Shown: positions 1 through 6,173, numbered from the stretch's first letter. The stretch: 6,249 nt of DNA from Actinomycetota bacterium (GCA_947371865.1 CANBRH010000044.1:1-6249); one strand, 5' to 3'. Numbers and translations: made by a program. The notes: generated by a model not told the origin, from the sequence alone.

Positions 1-1188
1 ATAGACCAAGTAACGGCCAGGAAGAGAGATTTGGCTAGTTAATCGCGCACCTTTTTGACCGATTGGATCTTTGGTGACCTGAACAAGCACTGGCTGGCCG
101 GTCTTAAGCACGTGTTCGATTTTGCGCGGGTGGCCGTCGGCTAAACCAGCAGCATCCCAGTTAACTTCGCCTGCGTAAAGAACTGCATTACGACCCTTAC
201 CAATGTCAACGAATGCAGCTTCCATCGAAGGAAGAACATTCTGCACTCGACCGAGGTAAACGTTTCCTACGTATGAAATATTGCTATTTCGATTGACATA
301 GTGCTCGACCATGATCTTGTCTTCAAGTACAGCGATTTGAGTGCGATCGCCCGTTTGGCGAACCAACATTTCGCGGTCTACGGATTCGCGACGAGCAAGA
401 AATTCTGATTCAGTAATGATGGTTCCGCGGCGACGCGTGAAATCGCGAGGTTCGCGGTCGCGGCGATTGTTGCGACGATCGTACTTATCGCGAGTACCTC
501 GATCATTTCGATCACCACGATCATTTCGGTCATTGCGACTCGAACGATCAGTACGAGTTGGTTGAGAGTCACGAGAGCGTGGTTCGCGCACCTTTACAAC
601 AACGGGGACGCCATCTTCGTCGACGGTTTCACCTGGGGTGATTCCATCAGTCTGGGAGCGACGACGACGACGACGGCGATGAGTTGAAGAATCAGATCCA
701 TCACCATCGGAGGATCCATCTTCGTTATCAATGGCACCTGCATCGAGCGCTTCATCAGAATCGGAATCGCGAGAATCCTCACTTGCTTCACCTGTTGTAT
801 CGCGGCCACTTCGGCGACGACCTCGCCCACCGCGGCGGCGACGGCGACGCTCTTGCGAGGCCTCATCACTGGCGGGACCGGAGTCAGGTGCGGGCGCTTC
901 CGCTTCAGCCTGCTCGACTCGCGGCTTGTGCGCTGGTGCCTTTTTGGCAACAGGCTCAACGGGTGCGGCTTGAAAAAGGGGTACTGGAACAGGGGCGGTG
1001 GCCTTGGCAACTGCTACAACAGCAGTTTTTGCCTCCTGGGGAACCGCGGCTACGGCCTTCTTGGCACGTTTGGCAGCGGGCTTGGGCTCAGTCGCGTCAG
1101 CAGCGGGGGTTGAGCTCGCTTCGGCCTTAACCTTAGGAGCAACTTTCTTAACTGCCCGCTTGCGCGGGGTTTTTGGCTCAATAGCCAT
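1..1188 (-). CDS. rne: Ribonuclease E/G, N-terminal part (gene runs off the left edge)
   Basis: This endoribonuclease family processes rRNA and tRNA precursors and starts mRNA decay in the cytoplasm. The frame is open for 396 codons from an ATG at 1186-1188 to the window edge. The recognisable core begins near residue 274 (MLVRQTGDRTQIAVLED). It continues with S1-domain signatures NVYLGRVQNVLPSMEAAFVD (about 309-328) and the family motif QVTKDPIGQKGARLTSQ, then LPGRYLVY at the edge. The catalytic DNase I-like domain, its metal-binding aspartates and the zinc-link cysteines lie beyond the window, so activity cannot be judged here. Residues 1-273 form an extension absent from E. coli RNase E and G. 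It has a Lys/Ala/Pro-rich start, Arg runs at 114-119 and 171-177, acidic Asp/Ser stretches between them, and Asn-Asp-Arg repeats at 219-230. The ATG is chosen because GAGGA lies 9 bases upstream; an in-frame ATG at codon 274 has no visible ribosome-binding site. E-type versus G-type naming is uncertain. Confidence 0.93.
   Translation of the reverse strand, partial: MAIEPKTPRKRAVKKVAPKVKAEASSTPAADATEPKPAAKRAKKAVAAVPQEAKTAVVAVAKATAPVPVPLFQAAPVEPVAKKAPAHKPRVEQAEAEAPAPDSGPASDEASQERRRRRRGGRGRRRSGRDTTGEASEDSRDSDSDEALDAGAIDNEDGSSDGDGSDSSTHRRRRRRRSQTDGITPGETVDEDGVPVVVKVREPRSRDSQPTRTDRSSRNDRNDRGDRNDRGTRDKYDRRNNRRDREPRDFTRRRGTIITESEFLARRESVDREMLVRQTGDRTQIAVLEDKIMVEHYVNRNSNISYVGNVYLGRVQNVLPSMEAAFVDIGKGRNAVLYAGEVNWDAAGLADGHPRKIEHVLKTGQPVLVQVTKDPIGQKGARLTSQISLPGRYLVY
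500..528 (-). repeat. 18-base-period repeat encoding Asn-Asp-Arg units in rne
   Basis: The 11-base string CGATCATTTCG occurs on the plus strand at 500-510 and again at 518-528, an offset of 18 bases or six codons. On the coding strand it gives NDRGDR followed by NDRGTR, preceded by one more NDR (residues 219-221). It is an in-frame internal duplication in the disordered extension of the RNase E/G protein. Such Arg/Asp/Gly repeats often occur in RNA-binding, disordered segments; that role is inferred here. Confidence 0.7.
661..675 (-). repeat. Short ACG/CGT trinucleotide tract within rne
   Basis: Five perfect ACG units on the plus strand read as CGT arginine codons on the coding strand. They form most of a seven-arginine run at residues 171-177 of the RNase E/G protein. 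The neighbouring arginine run at residues 114-119 uses mixed CGT and CGC codons. The tract is short, but unit gain or loss would stay in frame and change only the number of arginines. Confidence 0.6.
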
Positions 1189-1197
1189 AACACCAAA

Positions 1198-1202
1198 TCC
1201 TC
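1198..1202 (-). promoter_or_regulatory. Ribosome-binding site of rne
   Basis: The minus strand reads GAGGA, followed by nine bases and then the ATG at 1186-1188. The motif is a good anti-16S match at a slightly long but usable spacing. It supports starting the protein at this ATG, so the long charged extension is probably translated. Confidence 0.6.
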
Positions 1203-1221
1203 ATCTTAGGTACTTTGGCTT

Positions 1222-1234
1222 AGCCTTCTAGGCT
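1222..1234 (-). other. Small inverted repeat upstream of rne
   Basis: The minus strand reads AGCCT-AGA-AGGCT, a 5-base-pair stem with a 3-base loop that ends about 20 bases before the rne Shine-Dalgarno sequence. It is short enough to arise by chance, and a role in rne translation is speculative. Confidence 0.25.
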
Positions 1235-1307
1235 CTTACAGCTAAAAACTAAGTCAAGTACTACTCCGGGCCTCCAGGTGGAGACACTTTTCGCTTAAAT
1301 TCATACG

Positions 1308-1329
1308 CAGAAAGACCGGGGTCTTTCTG
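1308..1329 (-). other. Perfect 10-base inverted repeat between rodA and rne
   Basis: Arms CAGAAAGACC (1308-1317) and GGTCTTTCTG (1320-1329) are exact complements separated by two bases. In RNA this would fold as a stem of about nine pairs with a four-base loop. On the minus strand the next bases are CGTATGAATTT, so there is no proper U-tract and a classical intrinsic terminator is not clearly supported. On the plus strand the hairpin is followed by AAATTCTT, also weak. Possibilities are a U-tract-poor actinobacterial terminator for the mre operon, a leader hairpin of rne, or a DNA palindrome bound by a regulator. Confidence 0.6.
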
Positions 1330-1365
1330 AAATTCTTAGCGCTCGCTGCGATGACGAGATATTAA

Positions 1366-1391
1366 GGTTTTTCGATTGGAACTGAAAAACC
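1366..1391 (-). other. 8-base-pair stem-loop downstream of rodA
   Basis: Arms GGTTTTTC (1366-1373) and GAAAAACC (1384-1391) are perfectly complementary around a 10-base loop. On the minus strand the stem is followed by TTAATATC, a short A/T-rich run but not a convincing U-tract. The stem itself is A/T-rich and therefore only moderately stable. It lies 65 bases after the rodA stop codon and may be part of a 3' end or of the rne leader. Confidence 0.5.
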
Positions 1392-1417
1392 GCTCGACGC
1401 GCTGAACACTGACCCCA

Positions 1418-1446
1418 AGTATAGCCCCCAGCCAGAGGGATTTCGG
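1418..1446 (-). promoter_or_regulatory. Candidate sigma-70-like promoter for rne
   Basis: The minus strand carries TATACT (1418-1423), a five-of-six match to the -10 consensus. It is separated by 17 bases from CCGAAA (1441-1446), which matches the -35 consensus TTGACA at only three positions. If real, transcription would start near 1410, giving rne a leader of about 220 bases that contains both larger hairpins. The weak -35 element keeps this tentative. Confidence 0.3.
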
Positions 1447-1456
1447 CTTTTCGGGT

Positions 1457-2593
1457 CTAGCGGGATCTAACATGGACATTTTGCAGCAATCCCAGCCCAA
1501 TGAGGTTGGCAAACATTGAAGAACCGCCGTAGGACATAAAGGGCAGAGGTACCCCGGTCATCGGCATCAGGCCCATGGTCATGCCGATATTTTCAAAGGT
1601 TTGGAAGGCAAACCACGCGATCACCCCGATCACGACCAGTCGGCCAAAGATATCCGTGGTGCGCCGGGCGATCATGAATGCGCGGAAGAAGAAGAGCCCG
1701 AACATCAGCAAAATGAAGCCTGAGCCTAAAAAGCCAAGTTCCTCCCCCGCTACCGTGAAAATAAAGTCGGTCTGCTGTTCTGGGACGAAGCGACCATTGG
1801 TTTGCGGGCCATTGAAGAGACCTTTGCCCACGACTCCGCCGGAACCAATGGTGATCCGGGATTGTCGCAATTGATATCCGCTCTGCTGGGGATCGGCGGT
1901 GGGATCGACGAAAGATTGCAGACGTTTGAGTTGGTATTGATGAATGACGCCAGATTTCACTGCTACAAAGCTTCCTAGAACTCCCAAGAGAAGAAGACCA
2001 GCAACCCACCGGGTGGGAGCGCCAGAAACTGCGATGATGGAGACCACCGCAGCGGTAATGATGAGTACTTCGCCTAGGTCTGGTTGGGCAATGATTAACA
2101 ACATCGGCAGGGCCGCGATAGCTAGAGCTCGAAGGACGTCGCCATCACTCGGAGCCGAATCGACATCGCGCCCCTCAGCCAAAATCATCGACATTCCAAT
2201 GATGACCGAAATCTTTGCGAGTTCGGCTGGTTGTAATTGAAAACCACCTGGCAGCGCAATCCAGGATTTGGCGCCGTTTACCGTGCTGCCAACTCCAGGC
2301 ACGAGAACAGCAACCAATGCGAGCACGCCAAGGCCCCAGAGGATCGGCGTGTAGGCGCGAAGCAACCGATAATCGATCAGCGTGGTGCCATATGTAAGCA
2401 AGGCACCAATAAAGATATTGAGAATATGGCGCTTGAGGTAATACTGCGGATCAAGTCCTTGTGATGCAAACCAAGATTTAGTGGCGGCATAAACCAAGAG
2501 CGTGCCCGTACCCAGCAATGCGAAGACGGAAAGCATTAACCAACGATCGAAAGCGGCGAAGTTGGCGCGAAGGTTTACTCGTGCGATTCTCAT
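1457..2593 (-). CDS. rodA: RodA, SEDS-family peptidoglycan glycosyltransferase of the elongasome
   Basis: RodA is an integral membrane enzyme that polymerises lipid II into glycan strands together with PBP2 during cell elongation. The 378-residue length is typical of the family, and there are many hydrophobic segments from about residue 18 onward. Visible signatures are GAKSWIALPGGFQLQPAELAK (107-127, split here as two blocks around PGG) with Glu124, AQPDLG (169-174), and FVPEQQTDFIF with Asp276. By alignment from memory, Asp276 corresponds to the catalytic aspartate of E. coli RodA (Asp262). The C-terminal signature FENIGMTMGLMPMTGVPLPF, followed by MSYGGSSM (333-360), is the classic FtsW/RodA/SpoVE pattern. 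The pairing with an upstream PBP2 and mreCD argues for RodA rather than FtsW. The ATG overlaps the mrdA stop as ATGA and has no strong Shine-Dalgarno sequence, so translation is probably coupled. It ends in TAG. Confidence 0.97.
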   Translation of the reverse strand: MRIARVNLRANFAAFDRWLMLSVFALLGTGTLLVYAATKSWFASQGLDPQYYLKRHILNIFIGALLTYGTTLIDYRLLRAYTPILWGLGVLALVAVLVPGVGSTVNGAKSWIALPGGFQLQPAELAKISVIIGMSMILAEGRDVDSAPSDGDVLRALAIAALPMLLIIAQPDLGEVLIITAAVVSIIAVSGAPTRWVAGLLLLGVLGSFVAVKSGVIHQYQLKRLQSFVDPTADPQQSGYQLRQSRITIGSGGVVGKGLFNGPQTNGRFVPEQQTDFIFTVAGEELGFLGSGFILLMFGLFFFRAFMIARRTTDIFGRLVVIGVIAWFAFQTFENIGMTMGLMPMTGVPLPFMSYGGSSMFANLIGLGLLQNVHVRSR

Positions 2594-4680
2594 TTAGCGA
2601 CCGCCGGCAATTTTGCATTCTTCACATCTAAAGTTGGAATTCCACGAGTGGGGCCATTCGGGAAAATGGCTTTCGTGGGATCGACGGTATTTCCGACAAC
2701 TCCATAAATAGCCGAGTAGATCTTCTGAACACCCACGGCGCTAACACTTGCACCAAACCCGCCTTGGCTCACCATCATCACCACCGCATACTGAGGTTTT
2801 TCGACTGGTGCAAAGGAAGTAAACCAAGATGTATCGTCTTTTGAGGAACCATCCGTGTTCTTACCCAAAACCTGCGCCGTACCAGTCTTTCCAGCGACGT
2901 GAATTGGATAATTGGCAAACACTCCTGCGGCAGTTCCGCTGGTAGCAACATCGCGAAGCGCGGCATGCAAGAAGGCAATATCTTTCTTCGTTGCCGGAGA
3001 CTTCCCAGAAACGATCGGCTTAAACACCTTTAATACCGTGCCATCCGGCTTCACGACGGCGCGCGCGATCTCAGGCTGATACAAAGTTCCACCATTAGCG
3101 ATTGCTGCATAAATGGATGTCATCTGCAAAGGGGTCACCAAAGTGTCGCCTTGCCCAATGGAGAAGTTAACGGCGTCACCTGCGCGCAATACATTTCCGT
3201 CGGTGCAGTTTTCCTTAGCAATAGCAATGAGATAAGGAGTGAGGTCGGCTTTACGAGCTTGAGAAGTGAAATTGCAGAAGAAATTCTTATTCGCTTTGTA
3301 CCAACGTTCTTTCCAGGCGCGATCTGGCAATCGACCAGTTGCTTCCCCAGGAAGATCAATACCGGTCACTTTGCCCAAGCCAAAACCTGCTGCAGTCTTG
3401 AAAAAATAATCATGCAACCCGGATTTAGGAAAGAGCCCGCCATCGCGAACCCATTCATCGTATGCAATTTGATACCAAATCGTGTCGCAGGAAACTGAAA
3501 TAGCTTTCTGCATATTGATGCGGCCTTGTGACTTGGTTTCGAAGTTCTTAAAGACATGGTTACCAATCTGAACCTGGGCAGGACAGTCATAGAGAGCGTT
3601 CAAGTTGTAACCCGCTTTTGTTGCCGCGACGATAGATAAAGACTTAAATGTCGAGGCAGGGGCATACATTCCTTGCAACGGACGAAAGAGTGCTGGAACT
3701 CCGGCCTTTTCACTGAAGAGATCTTTTGCCTGTGCAACCGTCAAACCTTTTTCCCAGATGTTCGGGTCGTAAGTTGGGTATGAGGCAATGGCTAAAATCT
3801 GTCCGGTTTTTACGTTCTCCACGATTGCAGCACCCGAATCGGCTTTATACCCCAAGGTATGAGCACGAGTAATAGCATCAGCCAGCGCTGCTTCCGTGGC
3901 AGATTGCAACTTGGCATCCAGATTGGTGATGAGGTTATTTCCCGGGATCGATGCCGTATTTCGCGCTTGGTGAGTAACCGCTTCCTTACGGTCGACTATG
4001 ACCGTCTTCACGCCGGGCTTGCCGCGCAAGTATTGGTTGTATTGATATTCCAAGCCGCTCTTGCCAATGACTTCGTTCCGGAAATAATTGTATTTGGTGC
4101 TATTTAAATCATTCTCCGAGACCGTGCCCACGTAACCCAAAACGTGCGCCGCATTTTCTCCAGCCAAAGATGGATAGCTGCGAATGGGAACTGAGGAAGC
4201 ATCAATGCCTGGAAATGTGTCGCCATTTTCCAAAATCTTCAATGCTTGTTGCTGAGTGGCAATTCGCGTTACCGGTATCGGTTGATATCGCGTTCCATTC
4301 CAACATCCAGTTCGAGCCGCAGCGGCCAATTCACCACAGAGTCGTGTCCGGTTATACAGGTCTGGATATTTCACGTTCATTAATTTCGCTAGGCGAATCA
4401 AAACAGCTTTACCCTTATCAGGCATCTTGTCCAAAGCGCTGCGATCGACAGTAATTTCTAGTCCGGGACGATCCATCGCTAGTGGCAAACCGGAACTATC
4501 TGTAATTGCTCCGCGAAGTGCCGGAGTAATAATGTCGCGACTTTGAATGCTCAGTGCGGCGTTTTGGTAGCGCAATCCATTTGCGACTTGCAAATAAAAG
4601 AGCCGACCCATCAACGCCAATAACAGAGAGGCGATAAGCGTCTGAAAGACGATCATATTGAGGCGCGAACGCTGGTTCAT
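2590..4680 (-). CDS. mrdA: Penicillin-binding protein 2 (class B transpeptidase of the elongasome)
   Basis: This membrane-anchored D,D-transpeptidase cross-links the glycan strands made by RodA. At 696 residues it is somewhat longer than E. coli PBP2. A basic N-terminus is followed by a single transmembrane anchor (about 8-31). The dimerisation or pedestal domain follows, with RGAITDSSGLPLAMD at 56-70 and VLGYVGTVSENDL near 180-192. The catalytic triad of motifs is complete: SxxK as STFK with nucleophile Ser343, SxD as SCD at 397-399 (the PBP2-type variant of SxN), and KTGT at 598-601. SIGQGDTLVTPLQM at 507-520 is also typical. A segment of roughly 40 residues at 461-500 sits just before that motif and contains Cys469 and Cys492. 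A second pair, Cys115 and Cys126, lies in the pedestal; both pairs would be outside the membrane. The ATG overlaps the mreD stop and the TGA overlaps the rodA start. Confidence 0.97.
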   Translation of the reverse strand: MNQRSRLNMIVFQTLIASLLLALMGRLFYLQVANGLRYQNAALSIQSRDIITPALRGAITDSSGLPLAMDRPGLEITVDRSALDKMPDKGKAVLIRLAKLMNVKYPDLYNRTRLCGELAAAARTGCWNGTRYQPIPVTRIATQQQALKILENGDTFPGIDASSVPIRSYPSLAGENAAHVLGYVGTVSENDLNSTKYNYFRNEVIGKSGLEYQYNQYLRGKPGVKTVIVDRKEAVTHQARNTASIPGNNLITNLDAKLQSATEAALADAITRAHTLGYKADSGAAIVENVKTGQILAIASYPTYDPNIWEKGLTVAQAKDLFSEKAGVPALFRPLQGMYAPASTFKSLSIVAATKAGYNLNALYDCPAQVQIGNHVFKNFETKSQGRINMQKAISVSCDTIWYQIAYDEWVRDGGLFPKSGLHDYFFKTAAGFGLGKVTGIDLPGEATGRLPDRAWKERWYKANKNFFCNFTSQARKADLTPYLIAIAKENCTDGNVLRAGDAVNFSIGQGDTLVTPLQMTSIYAAIANGGTLYQPEIARAVVKPDGTVLKVFKPIVSGKSPATKKDIAFLHAALRDVATSGTAAGVFANYPIHVAGKTGTAQVLGKNTDGSSKDDTSWFTSFAPVEKPQYAVVMMVSQGGFGASVSAVGVQKIYSAIYGVVGNTVDPTKAIFPNGPTRGIPTLDVKNAKLPAVAK

Positions 4681-5198
4681 TTTCGTTCTCGCGAAGTAAG
4701 ACTAATGCGACGGAATTTGGAGAGTAGCGGCAAAATGACAGGCGAAAAAAGCAGAGTCCACATGCCATTGCCTAATGAAGTGCTCAGAATCCTTTGAAAA
4801 TTTCCATCGCTTTCGCCCAACAGTGCGCCGACTGATAAAAAGATCAAGAGCGAAACAGTTGCGCCAAGGGAGACGAAGAGAACGAGCGCTGCTGGGCGAG
4901 TCGAAAAATCTCCTACGCTCTCGCGATTGGCAGCAAAGATGTAACCCATCACCGTCATAACAAAAGCCCACTGACCAAAGGGGGCATCAATAGAGGGCGA
5001 GAGGTCAAGAATCACTCCCCCGATGAAGCCAATCATGACTGCTGCAGCACGATCTTCCATCGCTAAAAGCCCCATAAGTACAGCGATGTAAAACGAATAG
5101 CCAGCAAATGGGAAATTAATTCGGGCAACTGCTGCCTCTTGAACAATAAAGATGAAAAAGAGGAAGGCGGCGCTGGATGCGATACGCGCCGGTCTCAT
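4677..5198 (-). CDS. mreD: Rod shape-determining membrane protein MreD
   Basis: MreD is a small polytopic membrane protein that works with MreC to link cytoplasmic MreB to RodA and PBP2. The 173-residue length is normal for the family. Hydrophobic segments are visible at about 7-24, 35-46, 51-66, 76-90, 103-127 and 146-160. The segment FIGGVILDLSPSIDAPFGQW (58-77) followed by a GY at 85-86 resembles the family's conserved G-x-x-x-D-L and G-x-x-x-x-x-x-x-x-GY pattern. Sequence conservation in MreD is low, so its position between mreC and PBP2 carries much of the identification. The ATG overlaps the mreC stop by four bases. Only a weak AGG lies upstream, pointing to coupled translation. The C-terminus is basic (RRISLTSRERK), as expected for a cytoplasmic end. 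Confidence 0.93.
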   Translation of the reverse strand: MRPARIASSAAFLFFIFIVQEAAVARINFPFAGYSFYIAVLMGLLAMEDRAAAVMIGFIGGVILDLSPSIDAPFGQWAFVMTVMGYIFAANRESVGDFSTRPAALVLFVSLGATVSLLIFLSVGALLGESDGNFQRILSTSLGNGMWTLLFSPVILPLLSKFRRISLTSRERK

Positions 5199-6160
5199 TT
5201 TTTGACCTGAGAAGGCGAAGGCGTTGGGCTGGGTGAGCCAGTTGGTGAGCCCGATGGGAAAACAACTGGAGTTGGCGTGACATAAACGGTCACCGTAGGA
5301 ATTGGCGTTGGGACAAGGCCATCTCGAGGGTCAGCCGTTGCTGGCTTGGTGATGACCGAGACGATCTCCAAGTTAGACAAGTTGGTGAGTCCGATGACGG
5401 TGGCCTGTTGAGTGAGTGAAGCTGAGGTGTGGTCGACACTTGTGACGCGACCAACGGGAATTCCCGGAACGAAAGGTCGATTGTTCTCGCTGCCCAATGA
5501 GACCAAGACATCGCCAACTTTGATGGTGCCGGCCGGGTCAAGCAATTGCATCGTGTAGGAACTATCCCCTTGGCCTAAAAGAACTCCGGCGCTTTGCGTG
5601 CGGGCGATCCGAACCCCAACTCGAAAAGATGGGTCGCTCATTAAAAGGACGATGGCTGAATTACTTGTTACTGACTTCACGACACCAACCAGGCCAGCGC
5701 CTGAAATTACTGTCATGTCTTTAGTAATTCCGTCGCTTGATCCAGCATCGATCGTGATGGTCTGAGTAAAAGTCGAAACCGAACCGCGACCAATGACTCG
5801 GGCCGCAACCACTTTGTAACCACCTCGTCCAGCCAAGTTCAACGCACTCTTGAGTTGAAGTAGTTGCCCTTGGGTGTTTTTATCGAGAATGACTTGGGCT
5901 CGCAGTTTGGCGTTGGCAGCTTGGACATCTTTCAATTGCGCCTTGGTCTTTCCAAAATTCTTCATATCAGAGAAGAAATGACTGACTGGCGAGAAGGCGG
6001 ATGATGCCACTCGTTGAATGGGAGCCAAGAAAGATTGCGTTGCAGAACGCGAACTTTGAGTGAGACTTACGCCGCGCAAATCGAGAGTTATGAGAAAAAG
6101 AGAGGTAACAAGAAGAATAACCAGCAGAAGTCGAGAACGATTATTCCCGCCTTGTGCCAC
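5195..6160 (-). CDS. mreC: Rod shape-determining protein MreC
   Basis: MreC is a bitopic membrane protein whose extracytoplasmic part forms filaments and activates the PBP2-RodA pair. The 321-residue product starts with a basic cytoplasmic tail and one transmembrane helix (about 10-28). A predicted coiled coil follows around 66-105 (KTKAQLKDVQAANAKLRAQV), then the paired beta-barrel domain (about 115-270). Family patterns include AARVIGRG, TITIDAGSSDGI, GLVGVV, VLLMSDPSF, and GDVLVSLGSE leading to FVPGIPVGRV. The C-terminus (about 283-321) is a Pro/Ser/Thr-rich tail that is not part of the standard fold. The start is GTG at 6158-6160, chosen because AAGGAG lies seven bases upstream and because the translation begins just before the basic/hydrophobic anchor. 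The TGA overlaps the mreD ATG. Confidence 0.97.
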   Translation of the reverse strand: MAQGGNNRSRLLLVILLVTSLFLITLDLRGVSLTQSSRSATQSFLAPIQRVASSAFSPVSHFFSDMKNFGKTKAQLKDVQAANAKLRAQVILDKNTQGQLLQLKSALNLAGRGGYKVVAARVIGRGSVSTFTQTITIDAGSSDGITKDMTVISGAGLVGVVKSVTSNSAIVLLMSDPSFRVGVRIARTQSAGVLLGQGDSSYTMQLLDPAGTIKVGDVLVSLGSENNRPFVPGIPVGRVTSVDHTSASLTQQATVIGLTNLSNLEIVSVITKPATADPRDGLVPTPIPTVTVYVTPTPVVFPSGSPTGSPSPTPSPSQVKK

Positions 6161-6167
6161 GAGTTAT

Positions 6168-6173
6168 CTCCTT
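6168..6173 (-). promoter_or_regulatory. Strong ribosome-binding site of mreC
   Basis: The minus strand reads AAGGAG followed by seven bases (ATAACTC) and the GTG start. It is the only strong Shine-Dalgarno sequence among the mre-operon junctions here. It decides the GTG start of mreC and could allow mreC to be translated independently of mreB. Confidence 0.8.

Larger units (their letters stand above)
1189..1456 (-). promoter_or_regulatory. Intergenic region between rodA and rne; possible structured rne leader
   Basis: This is the only sizeable non-coding stretch in the window (268 bases), in a locus where the other junctions overlap or have a 34-base gap. From upstream to downstream on the minus strand it holds a possible promoter (1418-1446), an 8-base-pair hairpin (1366-1391), a 10-base inverted repeat (1308-1329), a small 5-base-pair hairpin (1222-1234) and the rne ribosome-binding site. 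I recognise no known riboswitch or conserved RNA. The region could terminate the mre operon, act as the 5' leader of rne, or do both. Confidence 0.5.

Noticed and set aside
594..1010. Minus-strand open frame of 138 codons in another frame of the rne extension
   Set aside because: It is a frame shadow of the low-complexity rne region. The true frame is continuous from the ATG at 1188 into the conserved S1 core, so no frameshift is needed.
684..1130. Plus-strand open frame of 148 codons opposite the rne extension, plus overlapping ones at 731-973, 853-1113 and 998-1231
   Set aside because: Arg/Ala/Pro codons of the real minus-strand gene leave the opposite frames free of stops. The products are low-complexity and match no family I recognise.
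1252..1257. TTGACT on the minus strand as a -35 box close to rne
   Set aside because: The hexamers at 16-18 bases downstream (AGCCTA, GCCTAG) do not resemble a -10 element. TAAGAG is at only 13 bases spacing.
1257..1304. Possible 16-codon minus-strand leader peptide (ATG AAT TTA ...) in the rodA-rne gap
   Set aside because: It has no Shine-Dalgarno sequence, no codon run typical of attenuation, and its start lies just after the 1308-1329 hairpin. Length alone is not evidence.
3151..3498. Plus-strand open frame of 115 codons opposite mrdA
   Set aside because: It is antisense to the conserved PBP2 transpeptidase domain, has no recognisable product, and is best explained as a shadow.
5233..5400. 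Similar strings GTTGGTGAGCCCGATG and GTTGGTGAGTCCGATG within mreC
   Set aside because: They lie about 145 bases apart and encode unrelated parts of MreC in context. I see no periodicity or flanking similarity, so they look coincidental.
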